Shown here piece after piece: positions 12,201 through 25,451 of a stretch of 64,000 nt of DNA (position 1 is its first letter; the number at the start of each line of letters is the position of its first letter). The notes under the pieces were generated by a model. The model did not search any database and was not told where the DNA came from. It saw only the letters and a program-made list of their open reading frames with translations. The DNA comes from Climacteris rufus. Lineage: Eukaryota > Chordata > Aves > Passeriformes > Climacteridae. Made by a program: the position numbers and the translations under genes. Location: positions 2,032,028-2,096,027 of the forward strand of contig VZRZ01002225.1 of the NCBI GenBank assembly GCA_013398175.1, in the 5' to 3' direction.

Positions 12201-15200
12201 GAAGATGTTCTGGTGAAGCAGCCTCCCATGCCACAGCATCACAGAGTGCTGCAAGGTCACTCGAACCTCCAACTTCTTGGTCTGCACATCTGAAAATACT
12301 GCCCTTGTGTTCAGGCTTGTGGGTCAATGTTATCTCCTTGGAATTTGGTATCAAATGCCCCTGCCTGTTCCAGATAGATCACATACTGTGCTTGGGAACT
12401 TCCAGCTTGTGCTACCTCGGGTTAAGTTCTCACTGTGTCTCATGAATGGCTTGCTTGTGTTGAAAGATTAATGAGGAAAATGTGGCAACATATATTGATA
12501 TTCGTGCTGTGTTATGGCAAAGAATGTTAGAAATTAATAGATAAGTTTAACCCCCAAATTTGTCATAGCAAGTACCTGAAATATAGACACCAGATCAGAT
12601 AGGAATTTTGTATGTGGTCTTTTCGTTATTTTTATAGCAGGAATAAGTATGTAAGGGAAGTGTGCTGTCTATTTCCTACAATGAATATAGTTTTGAGTAT
12701 AGTTAAATGATATTTTTAAGACATTTTAAGGTATATTATGTGAGAATAAAATAGGATTGGTTTATTTTTTTTTTAATCTACACTTGTTGCAAATCCATTT
12801 GATTTTTGTCTAATCAAGAGAACACAGCCATACCTTACCTATCTATGTTATTTTGGTTATTTTGAAACCTTTTTTATTTTTTCAAAATGTGGCCAAATGA
12901 AGTTTAATATTCTTCATGGGATCCTTATTTTTGCAGAAAATTTTTGGACTGAGCAATTTAAATAATATGGTCTCAAGTATGTCTAGATTGAATTTTTAGT
13001 TTTACTTTGGAGACTGTTCTGGTTCACACTCAACATAATCAAGATGATAATGCCTATTGCAAAAATGTGTGGTGTTTCTAATATGGATAAGAATATATGT
13101 TTGCAGATTGATTTCAAAAGAGATCTGTTTGGAATCCTTGCAAATGAAGAGAAAAAAAGACAGCTTTGTTGTAACATTGTTTTGCTTTGTTTTCAGTCTT
13201 ACAGAAGTTGGATGCAGAACTGGTATCGTCTCTCAGGCATCTGTTGCTTTGCTGCCAAGGTCAGCTCTGCAAGCAAACTTCATATTTTACACATGGCTGT
13301 TCTGTGCTTCAGCTATTCCTCTGGTGCATTAAAAACAAATAGGCTTTTCTCCAACCTCGAATGTTCACGTCTTTGTTTTATTTCAGTGTCTCCTTTTTAA
13401 CCCTTACAAGTCGTTAAGCCCTAGGAAGATGCCCCCACCCTCTTAGCCCATGCCATCCTTAACTGCCCATTCTCCAACTGAGGTAGCCTGACTGCTACCC
13501 TCAGCATGTCCCTCCCGTGCACATGAAGTTCCATAAAGGACCAACTGGAAAAAGCACTCTGACTGAAATATGCCCATCATTTTTAAAATTAAAAAGTAAA
13601 TCTTGACCTGTGGATGTGTTTCTAGCTTCTGTATCATGTTTTCAGGACTCCCTGCTGCACAGGGAGCAGACAGGAAAACTTTCTGACGCTGACAGGATTC
13701 TGCTGCAGAGGTGCTGCTCCCACTCTGATTCCCTTGTTTAAAGAAGCCCAAAAAGCACTTAAAGAAGTTGGAAGAGAATTCTCCCTGTCCAGGAGCTGTA
13801 ACGCTGATGTAGATGGATATGACAGGCAGCCTCAGACACCTCAGTAGAGTGGCCATAAAAGTAACTATACATTATCTATATAGCCTTGGAAGTGAAAAGG
13901 GTAGCTTTGAAAAATACAAAACAGCTGAGCTTCTGTGAGAGCATCCTCTGGACTGTTCAATGTCCAAATTCCTCAACACTTCACTGCTCCATGCTTATGG
14001 TGCCCTAAAAGTACAGATAATATTTCAGTTTAGAAGGCTGATACTTTCTGGCTTTATAACTGTAAGCTAAATAAATCCTTTTCTGTTTTATATCTCGCAC
14101 TTAATGACAAAATTCCTTTGTAGTAAGTGCAGCTGTGACAACACAGGCCTGGAATCCACACAATGCAAGAGCAACCCTTGAGCTAATGAAGTGTTGCCTG
14201 TTGGTTGCGCTCTTCATATGAGCCCAGAAGTTGTCTCAGTGGTACAAAAGACAATTCTAAATTACCCCCTGTTGTTACCTATAAAAACATATCTGACAGC
14301 CAACTTTTTCTATCTACAAATACCAATACAGGGCTGCAACCAAACCAAACCAAAGCCAAACCCAAGAAAGGGTCCCCATAAGGTGAAATAGAGCATACTA
14401 AAATTTATGCAACTAAATTAAAAATCAAATGCAATTTCTTTGGCATATCCCCACAGTTCAAGTTAATGCAAACGGTAATACTACAAGTAAGTAGGTGTTA
14501 TTGCTCTCCTCCTGGGACTGAGGAGGAGACCTGTACTTCATTTTTATTCCTATATGGTCAAAAGTGCCTGTAAGTGAGAAATAATTTAAAATGTGGGTCA
14601 TTAAAAATCTCATTCTTCTAGAAGAAAATAATAAATCGTCTGAAAAGAAAGGTCTATTGCAATAACTTTAAAGATTTACTATCCTTAAATATCCTAAAGA
14701 TAGAAATGGATGACTAGAACCAGGATAAGGTCAATATAACATTGTAAACTCAATGAAATACATCAATAAGGATGAAAAATGTAGTGAATCACTTGCTGAC
14801 AAATGACGATAGGGGACTGTGAACTATTTATTTCCAATGTATTGTGAAATCTACAGTCAGAAACTTCAATCTTGCCATCAGTTAATCAAGTTCTGTCTTA
14901 CTTTACTCCAGCCCTTAGCCCATAAAGCCTTGTTTAATAGCAGCAATGAAATTTTCCTAATATGAAAACAAGGTTTTATGAAAAGATGTTCATAAGAAGA
15001 AAGCCTTCCTGTTGAAGAACAGATCTCCCACTAAAGAGACCGTCATCCTCTTATAGCTGTTACTCAGAAATATGGATATTTGTTTCACTAGAACAAAAAT
15101 ACTTTGAACAGTATTTCTGTGTTGGGCAGCAAAAGAATTTTATTCATACCCAGAGAACCATTCTAAACTATGCATTTAATCCTTCATATTTTGTAAGAAG

Positions 15201-15591
15201 ACAGTAACACTTCCGTAGATAAAAGAGTTGGAATGGTTGCAATTAAATGGATGCAATAGTCAGTGAAACCCAAGTCCAAACCAGCTTGAATTGATATGAA
15301 TACTTTTAGTTCCCAAAGATTTTTATGAACTACTTTCTTACACTGCTGGGCTCTTTATTAGGATTATAGGGCTACTATAATAATAATACACTGTATAATC
15401 AATAATCATATTATTAAGATGTATTATAACATATTATTAAGAAAAAAATGTCATGTATTTTCCTTTCGTCCTTATTTTTCTTTTACTCACCCTCAGATTT
15501 TGTAAGCGTTACCATATTACTCTTTTGTGGAACAGAAATGCTTGAAAGCACTCAAACCAAGGTTAGCCAGACTGTGGCAATAGACACCCAT

Positions 15592-15599
15592 TGACGTCA
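15592..15599. promoter_or_regulatory. Full palindromic CRE (TGACGTCA)
   Basis: An exact 8-bp TGACGTCA, the known CREB/ATF consensus, sits in DNA otherwise nearly free of CpG. One exact 8-mer can occur by chance in 64 kb, so function is unproven. Confidence 0.35.
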
Positions 15600-15686
15600 C
15601 TCCAGGTTCCTTAAAATCAAATGCAAAGGCAAAACAAAAGCTGAATTTACTGTACAAATCTTTGAAAAATATGATCAAATGTGAAA

Positions 15687-15700
15687 TAGCTCTAGAGCTA
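15687..15700. repeat. 14-bp perfect palindrome
   Basis: TAGCTCTAGAGCTA is its own reverse complement. No partner motif was recognised; it is probably incidental. Confidence 0.7.
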
Positions 15701-16004
15701 CATGGCTGGGGACAAAGCTGGAGACTGGCTGGGCCAGGGAGAAGCTTTGCTATAAAGGAATTGGAGGCAGGTTTGAGCATCAGGGGAGATGGAGGCTGAG
15801 CAATTGGGTGGTCGTAAGCGAGAAGGTACCTGCAGATCATAAGTGATTCTATTTCTCCAATGGTGCTTGTGAAGCCATGTCTAGAGCAGGGTTCTGGTTT
15901 TAGGCCCCTGAATACAACAGCAGTATGGCCAAACTGAAGTGACTCTAGTGAAAGTTTCATTAAGAGGATTTATTTGGGTGCTATGATGAGCAAAGAGTCT
16001 GACA

Positions 16005-16210
16005 AAGCTGTCAGCCTTAGGAAGAGAAAGTCTAGGGGAGACCTTATTGCTGTCTGTAGCTGCCTAACAAAGATGTGTGGAGGAAACAGAGCCAGGCAGA
16101 GCTCAGAGGTGGACAAGTAAAGGATAGGAAGTGATGGGTTCCTGGGTTGGAACATGAGAAATTCCAAGTGGATGAAAGGAAAACTAAAATCACCATGAAG
16201 TTGGTGAAAT
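16005..16210 (+). mobile_element. CR1 LINE fragment, late ORF2 region, sense
   Basis: The segment follows the familiar CR1 order. First comes a motif equivalent to 'ctgttcagcctggagaagag' (here AAGCTGTCAGCCTTAGGAAG), then GGGGAGACCTTATTGCTGTC, then a 'cagaggtggacaagtaaagg' segment. It ends with 'gaaattccaagtggatgaaa' and 'caccatgaagttggtg'. This corresponds to the last part of the reverse-transcriptase ORF of avian CR1. The copy is old: stops interrupt the frame and many sites differ from the consensus I remember. It lacks the 5' end and the 3' UTR. Confidence 0.8.
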
Positions 16211-17530
16211 AATATCAACATGACTTTAGTCAATACAAGAACACAGACACAGATAGTTTGTGGAATTTTCATTTCTTGGAGATACTCAAAACTCAACAGA
16301 CTCAACTGTAGGAATCCTTTAGCAATCTGAGCTAACTTAATTTTGCTGCTTCTCATTTATGTTAAAATCTCTTTTACCCCAATTCTTGCAGTTTTTCAGG
16401 ACTTTCCAGTAAGTATAAATAAATAAATATGCAAAATAGCCATATAAATAAATGCAATGGTTAAATTACACTGCTATAACAGAGTAAACAAGAATCAGGT
16501 CCATCAAATCTCAGCTTTGGCCATGAGTGGCCATCAGCCAGAGTCACTGTCCTGGGCAAGCTGCTGTCTGGAGGAAACAGCCACAGTCTGAGCTGGAGTT
16601 CAGGTCTGCTTGAAGCAGGAAAGCTCACTCTGCTCACGTACAGGAGTGTGTGCCAGTGCTTGTCACATCAGTGTCCAGAGGGAGTTAGCTCCATGCAGAG
16701 AAAATTCACTCATAACCACAAAATTTCATTTAAAACTTTCCTCTTTTTTGGCCAGTAGCTCCTCGAGGGAGCTGCACAGCGAGTTGCACAAAAATTCCTG
16801 TGTCCCTGTTAGGCCAACCTGATCTATTGTGTGTGTTCATTTGTGAGTAAATGCAGAGTGCTGACAACAGTGATGAACAGAACACGTCTGTCTATCTCTC
16901 CCCTAAAAAAATAAGCTATCAAACTGTCTCTGCCTGTGCTTCCTGGGAGAAGCATGTTGAGTGAAGCACACAAGAGGATTTTTCATTTACCACTAAGCTT
17001 TTGGACTCCTTCACAACTGCTCTAGTATCTACCTCGTAAATGAGGAAAATTAATTGAAAATTGCTCTCAGCACAGAGCCTGACACTGGGGGAGTATTGTC
17101 TCTCTGTATTATAGTGGTTTGATTGGGGCTGCTGTCAGATGTTATATATGTTATGTTCAGCTCAGCACTGAGAAACAGCCTTTGCCATTTGCCCTGTTCT
17201 CACAGACAGAGAAGCTCAAACCATTGTTCCTGGTTTGTTCTTAGTTGTTGCAATCTTCATGCTGATAATTTAACAGCCTATAACTTAGATGAGGATGACA
17301 AGAATATATCTTTGAAATAATGCAATGCAAAGGCACATGAAAGGATAATTAATTCTGGTTTCATAGTATTGTGTGCATCCTGACTTATGTGATTGCCACA
17401 GCCATTTACTCTGTAAAGTTCAGTAGTAATTTTGCAGTATATATGGGCCTGCTCCAGTGTACCATAAATTAAAGATATCCTTTTGGGATTCAGAGGACTT
17501 TGAATTCAGTTTTATCACAATTCTCATCTC

Positions 17531-17565
17531 AGGATCTCAGAGTGTTTTGTAATTACACCTAAATA
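17531..17565 (-). mobile_element. Possible ancient SINE (MIR-like) tail
   Basis: GGATCTCAGAGTGTTTTGTAA resembles the reverse complement of the 3' tail of old amniote SINEs ('ttacaaagcgctttgagatcc' reversed). Only about 20-35 bases match and the flanks have decayed, so this is tentative. Confidence 0.3.
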
Positions 17566-17732
17566 AATCTTCGCCATGTCTCACTCTCCTTTATGTAACA
17601 GTTCACTTTCTCCAAAGGGCAGGGTAGAATTTGGAGGCAGAGAATAAGAGAGGAATGAGAAGCTGGCCTTACTCCACTCCAGCAGGGGCATGTGCACAAT
17701 CTCATCTGTGTTTGCTTTGCTTTTATTTTCAG

Positions 17733-17924
17733 ACTGAGGAGGAGGGATGTTCCACACATCCAAGGTTCACTTTCCTCAGTTCCATTGAAACAAGAGAAAT
17801 ATCCCCCCCAAATTTTAAATGCAAGGAAAAAACGGTTGTAAACCTGCAGTGTTTCCTTCAGATCCCAGAAATCTACAAATACTGTGGATTTATAAATCCT
17901 TGAAATATGTTCCTGTTAGACCAG
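17733..17924 (+). other. Candidate non-coding exon (192 bp)
   Basis: The left edge is a textbook acceptor: an almost pure pyrimidine tract ending TTTTATTTTCAG (AG at 17731-17732). The right edge is a near-consensus donor, CCAG|GTAAGC. No frame is open from end to end; the best one stops 21 bases before the donor. If used, this would be a lncRNA or UTR exon. It lies 9 kb upstream of the CpG island on the same strand as the inferred gene, so an alternative upstream exon is conceivable. Splice-like pairs of this quality also arise by chance in tens of kilobases of intergenic DNA. Confidence 0.2.
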
Positions 17925-20053
17925 GTAAGCTAACAGTGTCTTGCTCTGTGCATTCCTGGCATGTATTGCTGTCTTACAGTTGTGAATCTGAAAGCTCTTA
18001 TGGTCCTCCAGGGAGTTTCTTAGATTATCTATTCAGTTATTTCCAGTAACTGTTTGTTTGTTTATTTTACTTGGGGATTAACTCAATTCCTTCTCTTCCT
18101 ACTTTTCTTATAGTCCAGAAATATCTGCATCTTGAGTGTGTTCCCAATGCTCAGCTTGTTCATTCTAGGGGTTAAATTATCTGTGTCATGCTATAAGAGT
18201 TTCAATCCTTCTCAGTTTTTCCTTTTGTCTCCATACAGCTGCACCAGCCACAAGCATCGCCTGATTGAGACCATTCAACCCCCCTTTTTTAAATTCAACA
18301 GCAGTCCTGGTGCTCTTTGGAGTGGTGAATTCTGCTGGCTGACACTGCTCCAGAGGAAGAAGAAATTCTTCTCTTGGCCAAGTACTTGCTTATTCTTTTA
18401 ACATAGGCTCACGTGAAGAGGAAGGACTGACATTTTTGTTACTGATTTGGTAGGATACAGAGACTTTTCTCAGCTCAGACCCCTGGCCGTGCTAGGCACT
18501 GGATACCTTTATATGTCTAAGGACAAGTCCCAGCCTTGAAAATCTCAGCCTTTGAAAAACTGAATCCATGGAAGATGTGGGAAAATGTTTCTGGAAAAAA
18601 ACAGCGTGACTATCACTGTGTGTAAGCTCAATTTCTCCCTTCAGCTCATTGAAAAGCACCCCTGTGAGGGGTCAGGAGGGGAGGGCAGCTCAGGTTTCTC
18701 CAGTTTTCCGTGGTGGTTGTGTCCAGAGGTGGGGATGGAGAAGGATGCTAAGCTGCCCCATGGGACCCTTTCTGCTGATGGGCCTGTCACCTGCAACGTG
18801 GCATGATGGCTTTTCCCCATCCTGTACCCCTTCCCCTCATCACCCCGTTGTGTCTAGGGTCATGAGGGGAAGGAGAAGTCCTGGTACTCCCTGGATTCAC
18901 AAGGGAATGGTGGGGAGCTGAGCTCTGCAAGTCTCACATTCACAGTGTGCCAGTGATGGGCGTATGGAGGGCAGGGGCTGTTGGTCTTGAAGAACACAGC
19001 CCTGGTTTTTGGACTCCTGGCACAGAGAGGTCAAATGCCTGGCCTCTTACTGCCCCTAGAAAGGACAGAAATTATTTGGCCCCATCACTATGTCAGTGAG
19101 TGCACTTATTTACAAAGGGGTAGGAAAAGTTTTGGGGCATCACAATAAAAAGGAAAGGAAGAATATGGAGGACTAAAGGAGAGAGTTGTATGTGTAAAAT
19201 TTTGTTATTGGAAAAGGGGGAACACAAAAGCCAAGAACGTTTTAGTCTAATTAAAATCTTTATATGTTAGCTAATAAACAACCCACAGTAAATTACTTGT
19301 AGAACAGTGACAATACACAAATATTCACACTCTAAATTATCTCATTAATATAAAATAATCTGTGCCTGGCTCATTCACTGGGGTAGTTTATCACCCTGAA
19401 ATCTTTGCTATCATCCTGTGCCTCTCATGTCCCCACTTAGGAGGGTACTGCTGTCCTCCTGCATCATTATCCCAGGGCTATAAATATGTCAGAATACACA
19501 GACTATCAGCTTGTTGATGCTATCTGTATGAAAACCATTGTGCCATATGGTTATAACATATGATTCTGCCATGTGATTTTGCTCAGCTCTAGAACTAAGG
19601 AAAAATTAAGTTCAACTGAAAAAAACTGAACAAACTGATGGTAGCATAGCCCTTAAGGAGTGATGTTCTCAAAGACCCTTCAATCATCCAGGTCTGGTAA
19701 AAAGCAGTGACTTCCATATAGGAGTTTTCCTGAGTACTTCTTCCATGCCCCAGCCATTTCTGTTCAATAATTCACAAGATATGTCCCACACCTCTGGTGA
19801 TGCTCTCACCTGGTTGCTGCACAGTAAGAGAGAGGGTGCCAAACACTATGAACTTTCATAAACTCTTGAGTTTCAAAACAAAACATTTGCAAGGTTTTTC
19901 TTCAGAATAATATGTATATTATGGATGTCCTCTGAAATCTCTCATCCTCTCTTTACCAGACAGGATTATTTTGGAGTGCAAAAGGTCATTCAAACATCTG
20001 GCAAAACATATCTCTGTACTCTGAAAATCCCAAACTAAGGCTTTGTTTGTTTA

Positions 20054-20108
20054 TTTAGTAAAAGTGAACTTTTAGTAGTAAAACTAAACTTTTAGTAAAC
20101 TTTTTGTT
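20054..20108 (+). repeat. Imperfect A/T-rich tandem duplication
   Basis: Units built on 'aaacttttagta' recur three times (around 20065, 20087 and 20100) with intervening 'gtaaaa'. This is simple local repetition. Confidence 0.5.
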
Positions 20109-23100
20109 TCTGAGTCCATACACCTGCAGTGAACTTCCAAGATGAGTAACTCTCAGAGATTTTAGTAACTTAGTGGTGCAAAATAGCATTTAGAAGAAGA
20201 AAAATCACTTTTAAATTAAAAACTCCTCCCATGGTGGAGGAAGGAGAATGGCACACAAGAACAGTGATGTGCTATAAACTGTACAAGATGCTTGCCACCT
20301 TGTAGATATACACACTGTATGTCCCATGGAGTTTGGGATATTTTGGTGAGTTAGTGTCTCCCTTTAATTATTACTAGCCATCCCTTACTTGTAACAAGCT
20401 CTGGGAAGGTCCTCTTTGATTTGGGTAGTTTGTGTTTCAAATGCTGATATTGCCATGGGGACTGGGGTGCCTTAAGGCAAAATCCAGTAATGCAGCTGTA
20501 GATCTACTTGCCACATGTGTCATAGACTGAAGCAATTATGAACTTGGACATTACATGTGTTTATCTGAAAACTGTGTGGAAATTAGACTATCTCATGGGC
20601 ACCTTCTGTAGGAAAGAAAAAGCTTGTTGAGTCTGGTTGAGTTTGTGATTATAGCCACAGCCTCAATCATGCCAAAACCTTCTCTGTTGTAACTCCCAGG
20701 GCCACACCTGTGACTGACTCTGTGTGAAACCAAATTTAGAGACATTGTCCCATTTTTGTACAAGGCATTGTAATGGTCAGAGCACCAAGCTGGGGGCTTG
20801 GGTTCCTGGGTCCCACTGGAGCTCTCTTTCTGTGGGCACTGGATGCAACTTCCCAGCATGATGGAGCCACTTCATCTTTGCCAGTGTGGTGTGATCAGAA
20901 ATAATGAGTCATGTTCTTTCACCCAACTTTCACAAGATTCACATAAAATATGCTTAAAACTATACTTGTGCACACACATGGAGTTATTTTGTATGCTTTT
21001 ATTGTTATTTTCATTTCTAATCTCCCAGGGTCAGATGGTAGCATCTTTCAAATTCTATAATTTTAGCCTTTAATAAAAACCACAACATAATCCAAGTTGT
21101 AGGATATAACTGTGAGGTTCTTCAGTAGTAGCTGAGCTTTGTCCATCCCCTCTGTACAATGAAGTTTGTCTCTTCATGTTCATTAATGCTAGCAGGCAAT
21201 TCTGAGAACTATTAACCAAAAAGTTGTCATCATCATTATTAATTACTATCCTCAGCTAATGAAATAATTATGCAATCAGAACTAAGCAAGTATATGCAAA
21301 TGCAGAATTTCAGGTGACCAACACGTCTCTAAACAGGTTGGACAGTTGAACAAAGCTCTTCTGTCTTTAAAAACAGGAACCAGGACAACCATTTTCAAAA
21401 TTAAAGTTCAGCACAATTAGCAATAAAAATACAGTTTACAGAGCAATTCTGTTCAGTCTAATGATTTTGTTATTGTGGTAATGATATTTGGTATTTTTCT
21501 CAGAAGCTTAACTTGGTTTTGTGAATGCCTCAAAACCTTGTCATTTTTTACAAGAATAAGGTCTTTCCCTCTGAACATTTCTGCTAGGAAACATGAAATC
21601 TATGAACCCCAAATCCAAATAAAAATGTCAGCATCTTTTTTATCAACTCCTCCTGATTCTTAAGGAAATGTATTGATTTTAGATGCTTGACTCAAGAACT
21701 CTGAAAGGTTTGGGATGAGCCATATGGTTTAGATTGTTCCCCCTCCTCCAACAGAGAAGTATAGTTCAAAACCCTAGAAGAGAATAGAAAAAACAGAAAC
21801 TTCTATAAATTCTGGCAAAACAGATGAAATTTTTTCTGGTAGTTATATTTATTATTTTGTGCCTGCCCTCTTTCTTTTCCTATGAATACAAGATGGAAAA
21901 AGAAATACCTGAGGTCTAATGCTCTCTCTAGCAATAAATATACAATTGTAATAAAACACACCTGTCATCCTTCCCTATATAAAACTGAATATGGATATAA
22001 AATGACTGATTGTCTGTATCTTAATTTTTGTCTCAGTAAGATATGAATATGCATAAGAGCATTTGAGTTTGCTTTGTAGCCTGTAATTTATTTGCTTAAA
22101 TTCAATCAGTCTCGTTCATCAAAGAGAGTGTAACTCTTGAGGGGTGACAGATCAAACTTTAATAATCACGAATGTGCTGAGTTTTGCCCAAATTATGTCA
22201 CAGATTCCAATATGGCTTTTCTTACACCTCAGGTTTCTTTCAGAAGAGAGTCCTTGACTTCCAAGTGTCAGCCAACCAACTCTCAGTACAGAGATTAAGT
22301 AATTCACAAATTAAGGATTTGGGTCTGATTCTATTCCTTCTGAAACAAATGGCAACACTCCCCGTGGCTCCAGAGGGAGAAAGGCCCTCTGCATGACTTC
22401 ACTGGCTGATTGCAATCCACACAGGATCATGCAGAAGGAACTGCCAGATAATTCATAATGTCATGGAGCCCTTGTCTTACTGCAAGGCCTTTTGTCATCA
22501 CATATCCAGCTTCAGTCCTGGTCATAAATTTACAGGGTTTGTAATTGACACATTAGTAGGTGGAGTAGCTGGATAGCAAGTTTTTAACTCATCAGCGGAG
22601 ACAGCTTCAGGCTGAAGAGTTTTGTGCTCAGCATGAGGAGTTGGTTCATTTATCCTGTTCAGCTCAGTCAAATAATCTCCCTCATGACTGTAACAATAAT
22701 TAGGAACAAAGAATAAAAATCTGATAACCCCTGACATTTAGACTAAGGGACATATAGGGAAAGGGTATGTTTGCTGTGGCAAACTCCAAATAAAGTAAAA
22801 GAGAGACCAGAACACCCAGGAGGTGTAACTCCATGTTCTCTGACTTGGGAATCAGGCACCAAAGGTCCATGAGCAAACAGCTGACTGTTTTTTTTCTTTA
22901 ACACCACCAAACTTTTCTGCTTTACAGAGTGGTCCCTCATACAACTTGAGCCAAGGGACTCACGACAGCTCTTTGGGGCAGTTTTATCTCTCACAGTCAC
23001 AGGAGCCTCCATGGAGTTCCATGCCATGACTGCACTCTGATGGGCACCTCACTCTCACCTGATACGTTCTCTGCCATATCCTCGAGCTCTTCTGAACAAC

Positions 23101-25174
23101 AATTTCTTGCATGGTAATGAGACTTCTGGGAATTCTTTGTGCTACTTTGACCCTGTACCTGGGATAGAGTGTATGAGTCAGACAGGAGCAGTCCAGACAT
23201 TTTCCCTCTGCTTGAGAACTGAGTCTGGAGTTCAGTTTCTGTGAGGAGAGGATTACAGACAAGCTGAGTTCCTCCCTCCTTTTCACATTGGAATGGTGGG
23301 TATCTCGCTGGTCTGCTTTACTTTGTTTGCCTGAACCAACCTTCCCTAGAAAGTTTATTAAAGAAACTGCAAGTAGCTTCTGTAATTTCATATTAATCAA
23401 CTAAGTACAAGCTTTGCAATAAAGGAATTAACTAATGGGGAGAGAGGAGGTCTTTGAATAATCTGTTTGTATTCCTGGTTTTTTTCTTCTGGACAGGGAA
23501 ATCAAACTCAAACACATTAGAGGTTTTGCCCAATGGTAATTTTTGGGTAGCAGACCCCAGCTTCTTAATTAATGCAGAAGTTTATAGAATGTCCTGAACA
23601 TGTTTAGACCTCACAAATTTTGAGGTTATTATGTTATTCATAGATTTGCTACTCAAATAGTAAATATGAATTTAGAACAATTAATTACATTCACTTACTG
23701 TCTTCTAAAAATGGTCTAACTATATATGGATATATATTTATAACACAAAGAATGACGTATTTAAGCAGAATATTTTAAAACCTGACACACCCAAAAGAAA
23801 CTCCCAATCAAACTACAAATGGCTTTGGGACTAGAAGAATCTCTATGCTTATTTCAAATCCTCTTACTTGCATAGTTTTCTAGATAGTACATGTTTAGCC
23901 TTGATGCAGAACATATTCTATACTTTTACTTAAGCAGCAAATAAATACTTCCTGTATTTGCAGGGTTTTTTTCTTCTTCATAGCATGAAGAGTGGAGTAG
24001 CATGAGCCAATAGCCAGTCTCTTTTATTCCTCACATTTACTGTGAATTCCTCTGGGTTTATCTTGCATTTTTATGACCTAAATCAAGAACAATTCTGCTC
24101 TTTCTCACAGAGCTGCACATGCTTTAAAATCAATAGAAGAGTCAGGCTTGCTTTGTATATTTTTCTTCTGGAAACTCTATGGATACAGCGGTGTCTGTTT
24201 TCAATGAGAGTGGAAATTCCAGTATCAAGCAGCTAATCTTAAACCCCTGGGTTTGCTGCAGTTAATCCTGTACAAATGGAGCCCTTGCCTATTTATTTTC
24301 AGTAGAGGCCAAGCAAAAGTGCTGCCCATGAACCTGCAGGTTTGTTCCCCACACTGTGCCTTCCATTGCGTGTGCACCTGCAAAGGAGATTGAGCCTGGC
24401 TGGGGCCAAGGAGCTTGGCCAAGTTCCAGCCAAGAAAAGGGGGGAGTGTCAGCAAACAGGCTCTGATGGACGTGCCAGACCATGCTGCAAGTCATTCATG
24501 GTGTGTAAGTCATTCTGCAGGTTCCCAGCCCAGAAAGTATCTTTAGGCTGTATGACAACAGAAGGAAATTCTTTGTAATATTCTGTCTTTTCCCCAAAGA
24601 AACATTGATGAAATGCCTTCTTCATCCCCCTGTGTTACAATGTTCTGGCTTCCTATCCTATCACAGCAATATTAACTTCATACTCATATGAAATAATTTC
24701 ATAAATGTCCATACCTACTGTACACATCTTGATAAATAGACCACAAAGAACAGAAATAGAGTTTATTCTTCCCAAAATCTTTCTCTCTCCATTTATCCTT
24801 CTGGTTTCCCTTCTCTCATTCTTTCGTTCCTCTTTGTTGTCTCTGTTCCTTTAAAATATTTTCTTCCCAAGTGAAACTGAATGAAAATATCAGCCCACAG
24901 TGGTCTTCTGCATTTCTGTTCTGTCCTTTGTTAAAGGGAATTGGAGCAGGGGGTGGGCTTGGGCTGCTATCCAGGAAAAAAGGGGGAAGAGAGGCACTGT
25001 TTATGCCTGCCAAGTACTGAAGCAATCCCCAACTTTTTAAGAGAATCTCTCGTATTTCTTTCTACCTCTCATGGGGTAAGCACTTTTATGTATGAATTAC
25101 TGTTATTATTTACCTGGGGAGCATGTGTATGGCAGCTGGCATGGATATTTTGGAAATGTCAGTGTTCCTGCAGT

Positions 25175-25252
25175 TTTCATTCACACAAATGACCTAGGTG
25201 GCCTCTCCATAACCTGGTTCTTTGATTTGGAGGTTTGTTGGAAACAAACCAG
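25175..25252 (+). other. Candidate exon with perfect 5' splice site (78 bp)
   Basis: The segment starts after GTGTTCCTGCAG and ends at CAG|GTAAGT, an exact U1 consensus. One of the three frames is open throughout (26 codons by split phase, containing FIHTNDLGGLSITWFFD); the other two stop early. I do not recognise the peptide. It lies about 1.6 kb left of the CpG island, so it could be an upstream alternative exon of the same + strand gene, part of a promoter-associated lncRNA, or chance. Confidence 0.2.
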
Positions 25253-25449
25253 GTAAGTGTATGGTATCTGCACATTTCAATGCTTGTTTAAGTACAGAGA
25301 AGTGGATTTATTTCACATATTTTGTGCTTTCCTGGTTTGTGGAGGATTTTTCTGGACCACAAAAAATAGCAAAGACAGAACTGGTAGAAGATACAGCACA
25401 AAGGGCTCTACCAGCTCTGAGCCAGGAACGGGAAGTTTACTCTTCTCTT

Positions 25450-25451
<2 letters not shown>

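Larger units (their letters stand above)
9226..16004. other. Unique non-coding DNA, left arm part 2
   Basis: No gene is supported. This is AT-rich sequence with short chance ORFs. Items noted are a small GC-richer patch at about 12140-12320, a 63-base segment at 13197-13259 with a good acceptor but weak donor, an A/T-rich stretch at 15371-15442 in which CATATTATTAAGA occurs twice, a full CRE palindrome at 15592-15599 and a 14-bp palindrome at 15687-15700. The minus-strand frame at 15517-15960 (147 codons) ends shortly before a CR1 fragment and resembles nothing I know. Confidence 0.6.
16211..25451. other. Unique non-coding DNA, left arm part 3
   Basis: No recognised gene. An exon-like segment (17733-17924), a weak ancient-repeat match (17531-17565), an imperfect A/T-rich duplication (20054-20108) and a second exon-like segment (25175-25252) are listed separately. 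A 138-codon minus frame (23400-22984) ends in a cysteine-rich stretch but has no recognisable domain. A CAG|gtgaga minus-strand donor-like word lies inside it at 23053-23061, without a convincing partner acceptor. Otherwise nothing specific was seen. Confidence 0.55.

Noticed and set aside
13197..13259. Exon-like segment after TTTGTTTTCAG, peptide LQKLDAELVSSLRHLLLCC
   Set aside because: The acceptor is good, but the only donor is the weak CAAG|GTCAGC and all three frames are open, so coding is not supported.
13443..13856. 137-codon minus frame
   Set aside because: No recognisable domain, no splice context and no codon pattern different from the surroundings.
15517..15960. 147-codon minus frame
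   Set aside because: No domain is recognised. It lies beside a CR1 fragment in intergenic-looking DNA, and a CTCACC donor-like word at its end lacks a partner acceptor.
22984..23400. 138-codon minus frame with cysteine-rich end
   Set aside because: No family is recognised and a second overlapping frame is open. Length is within chance expectation for a GC-richer patch of this size.
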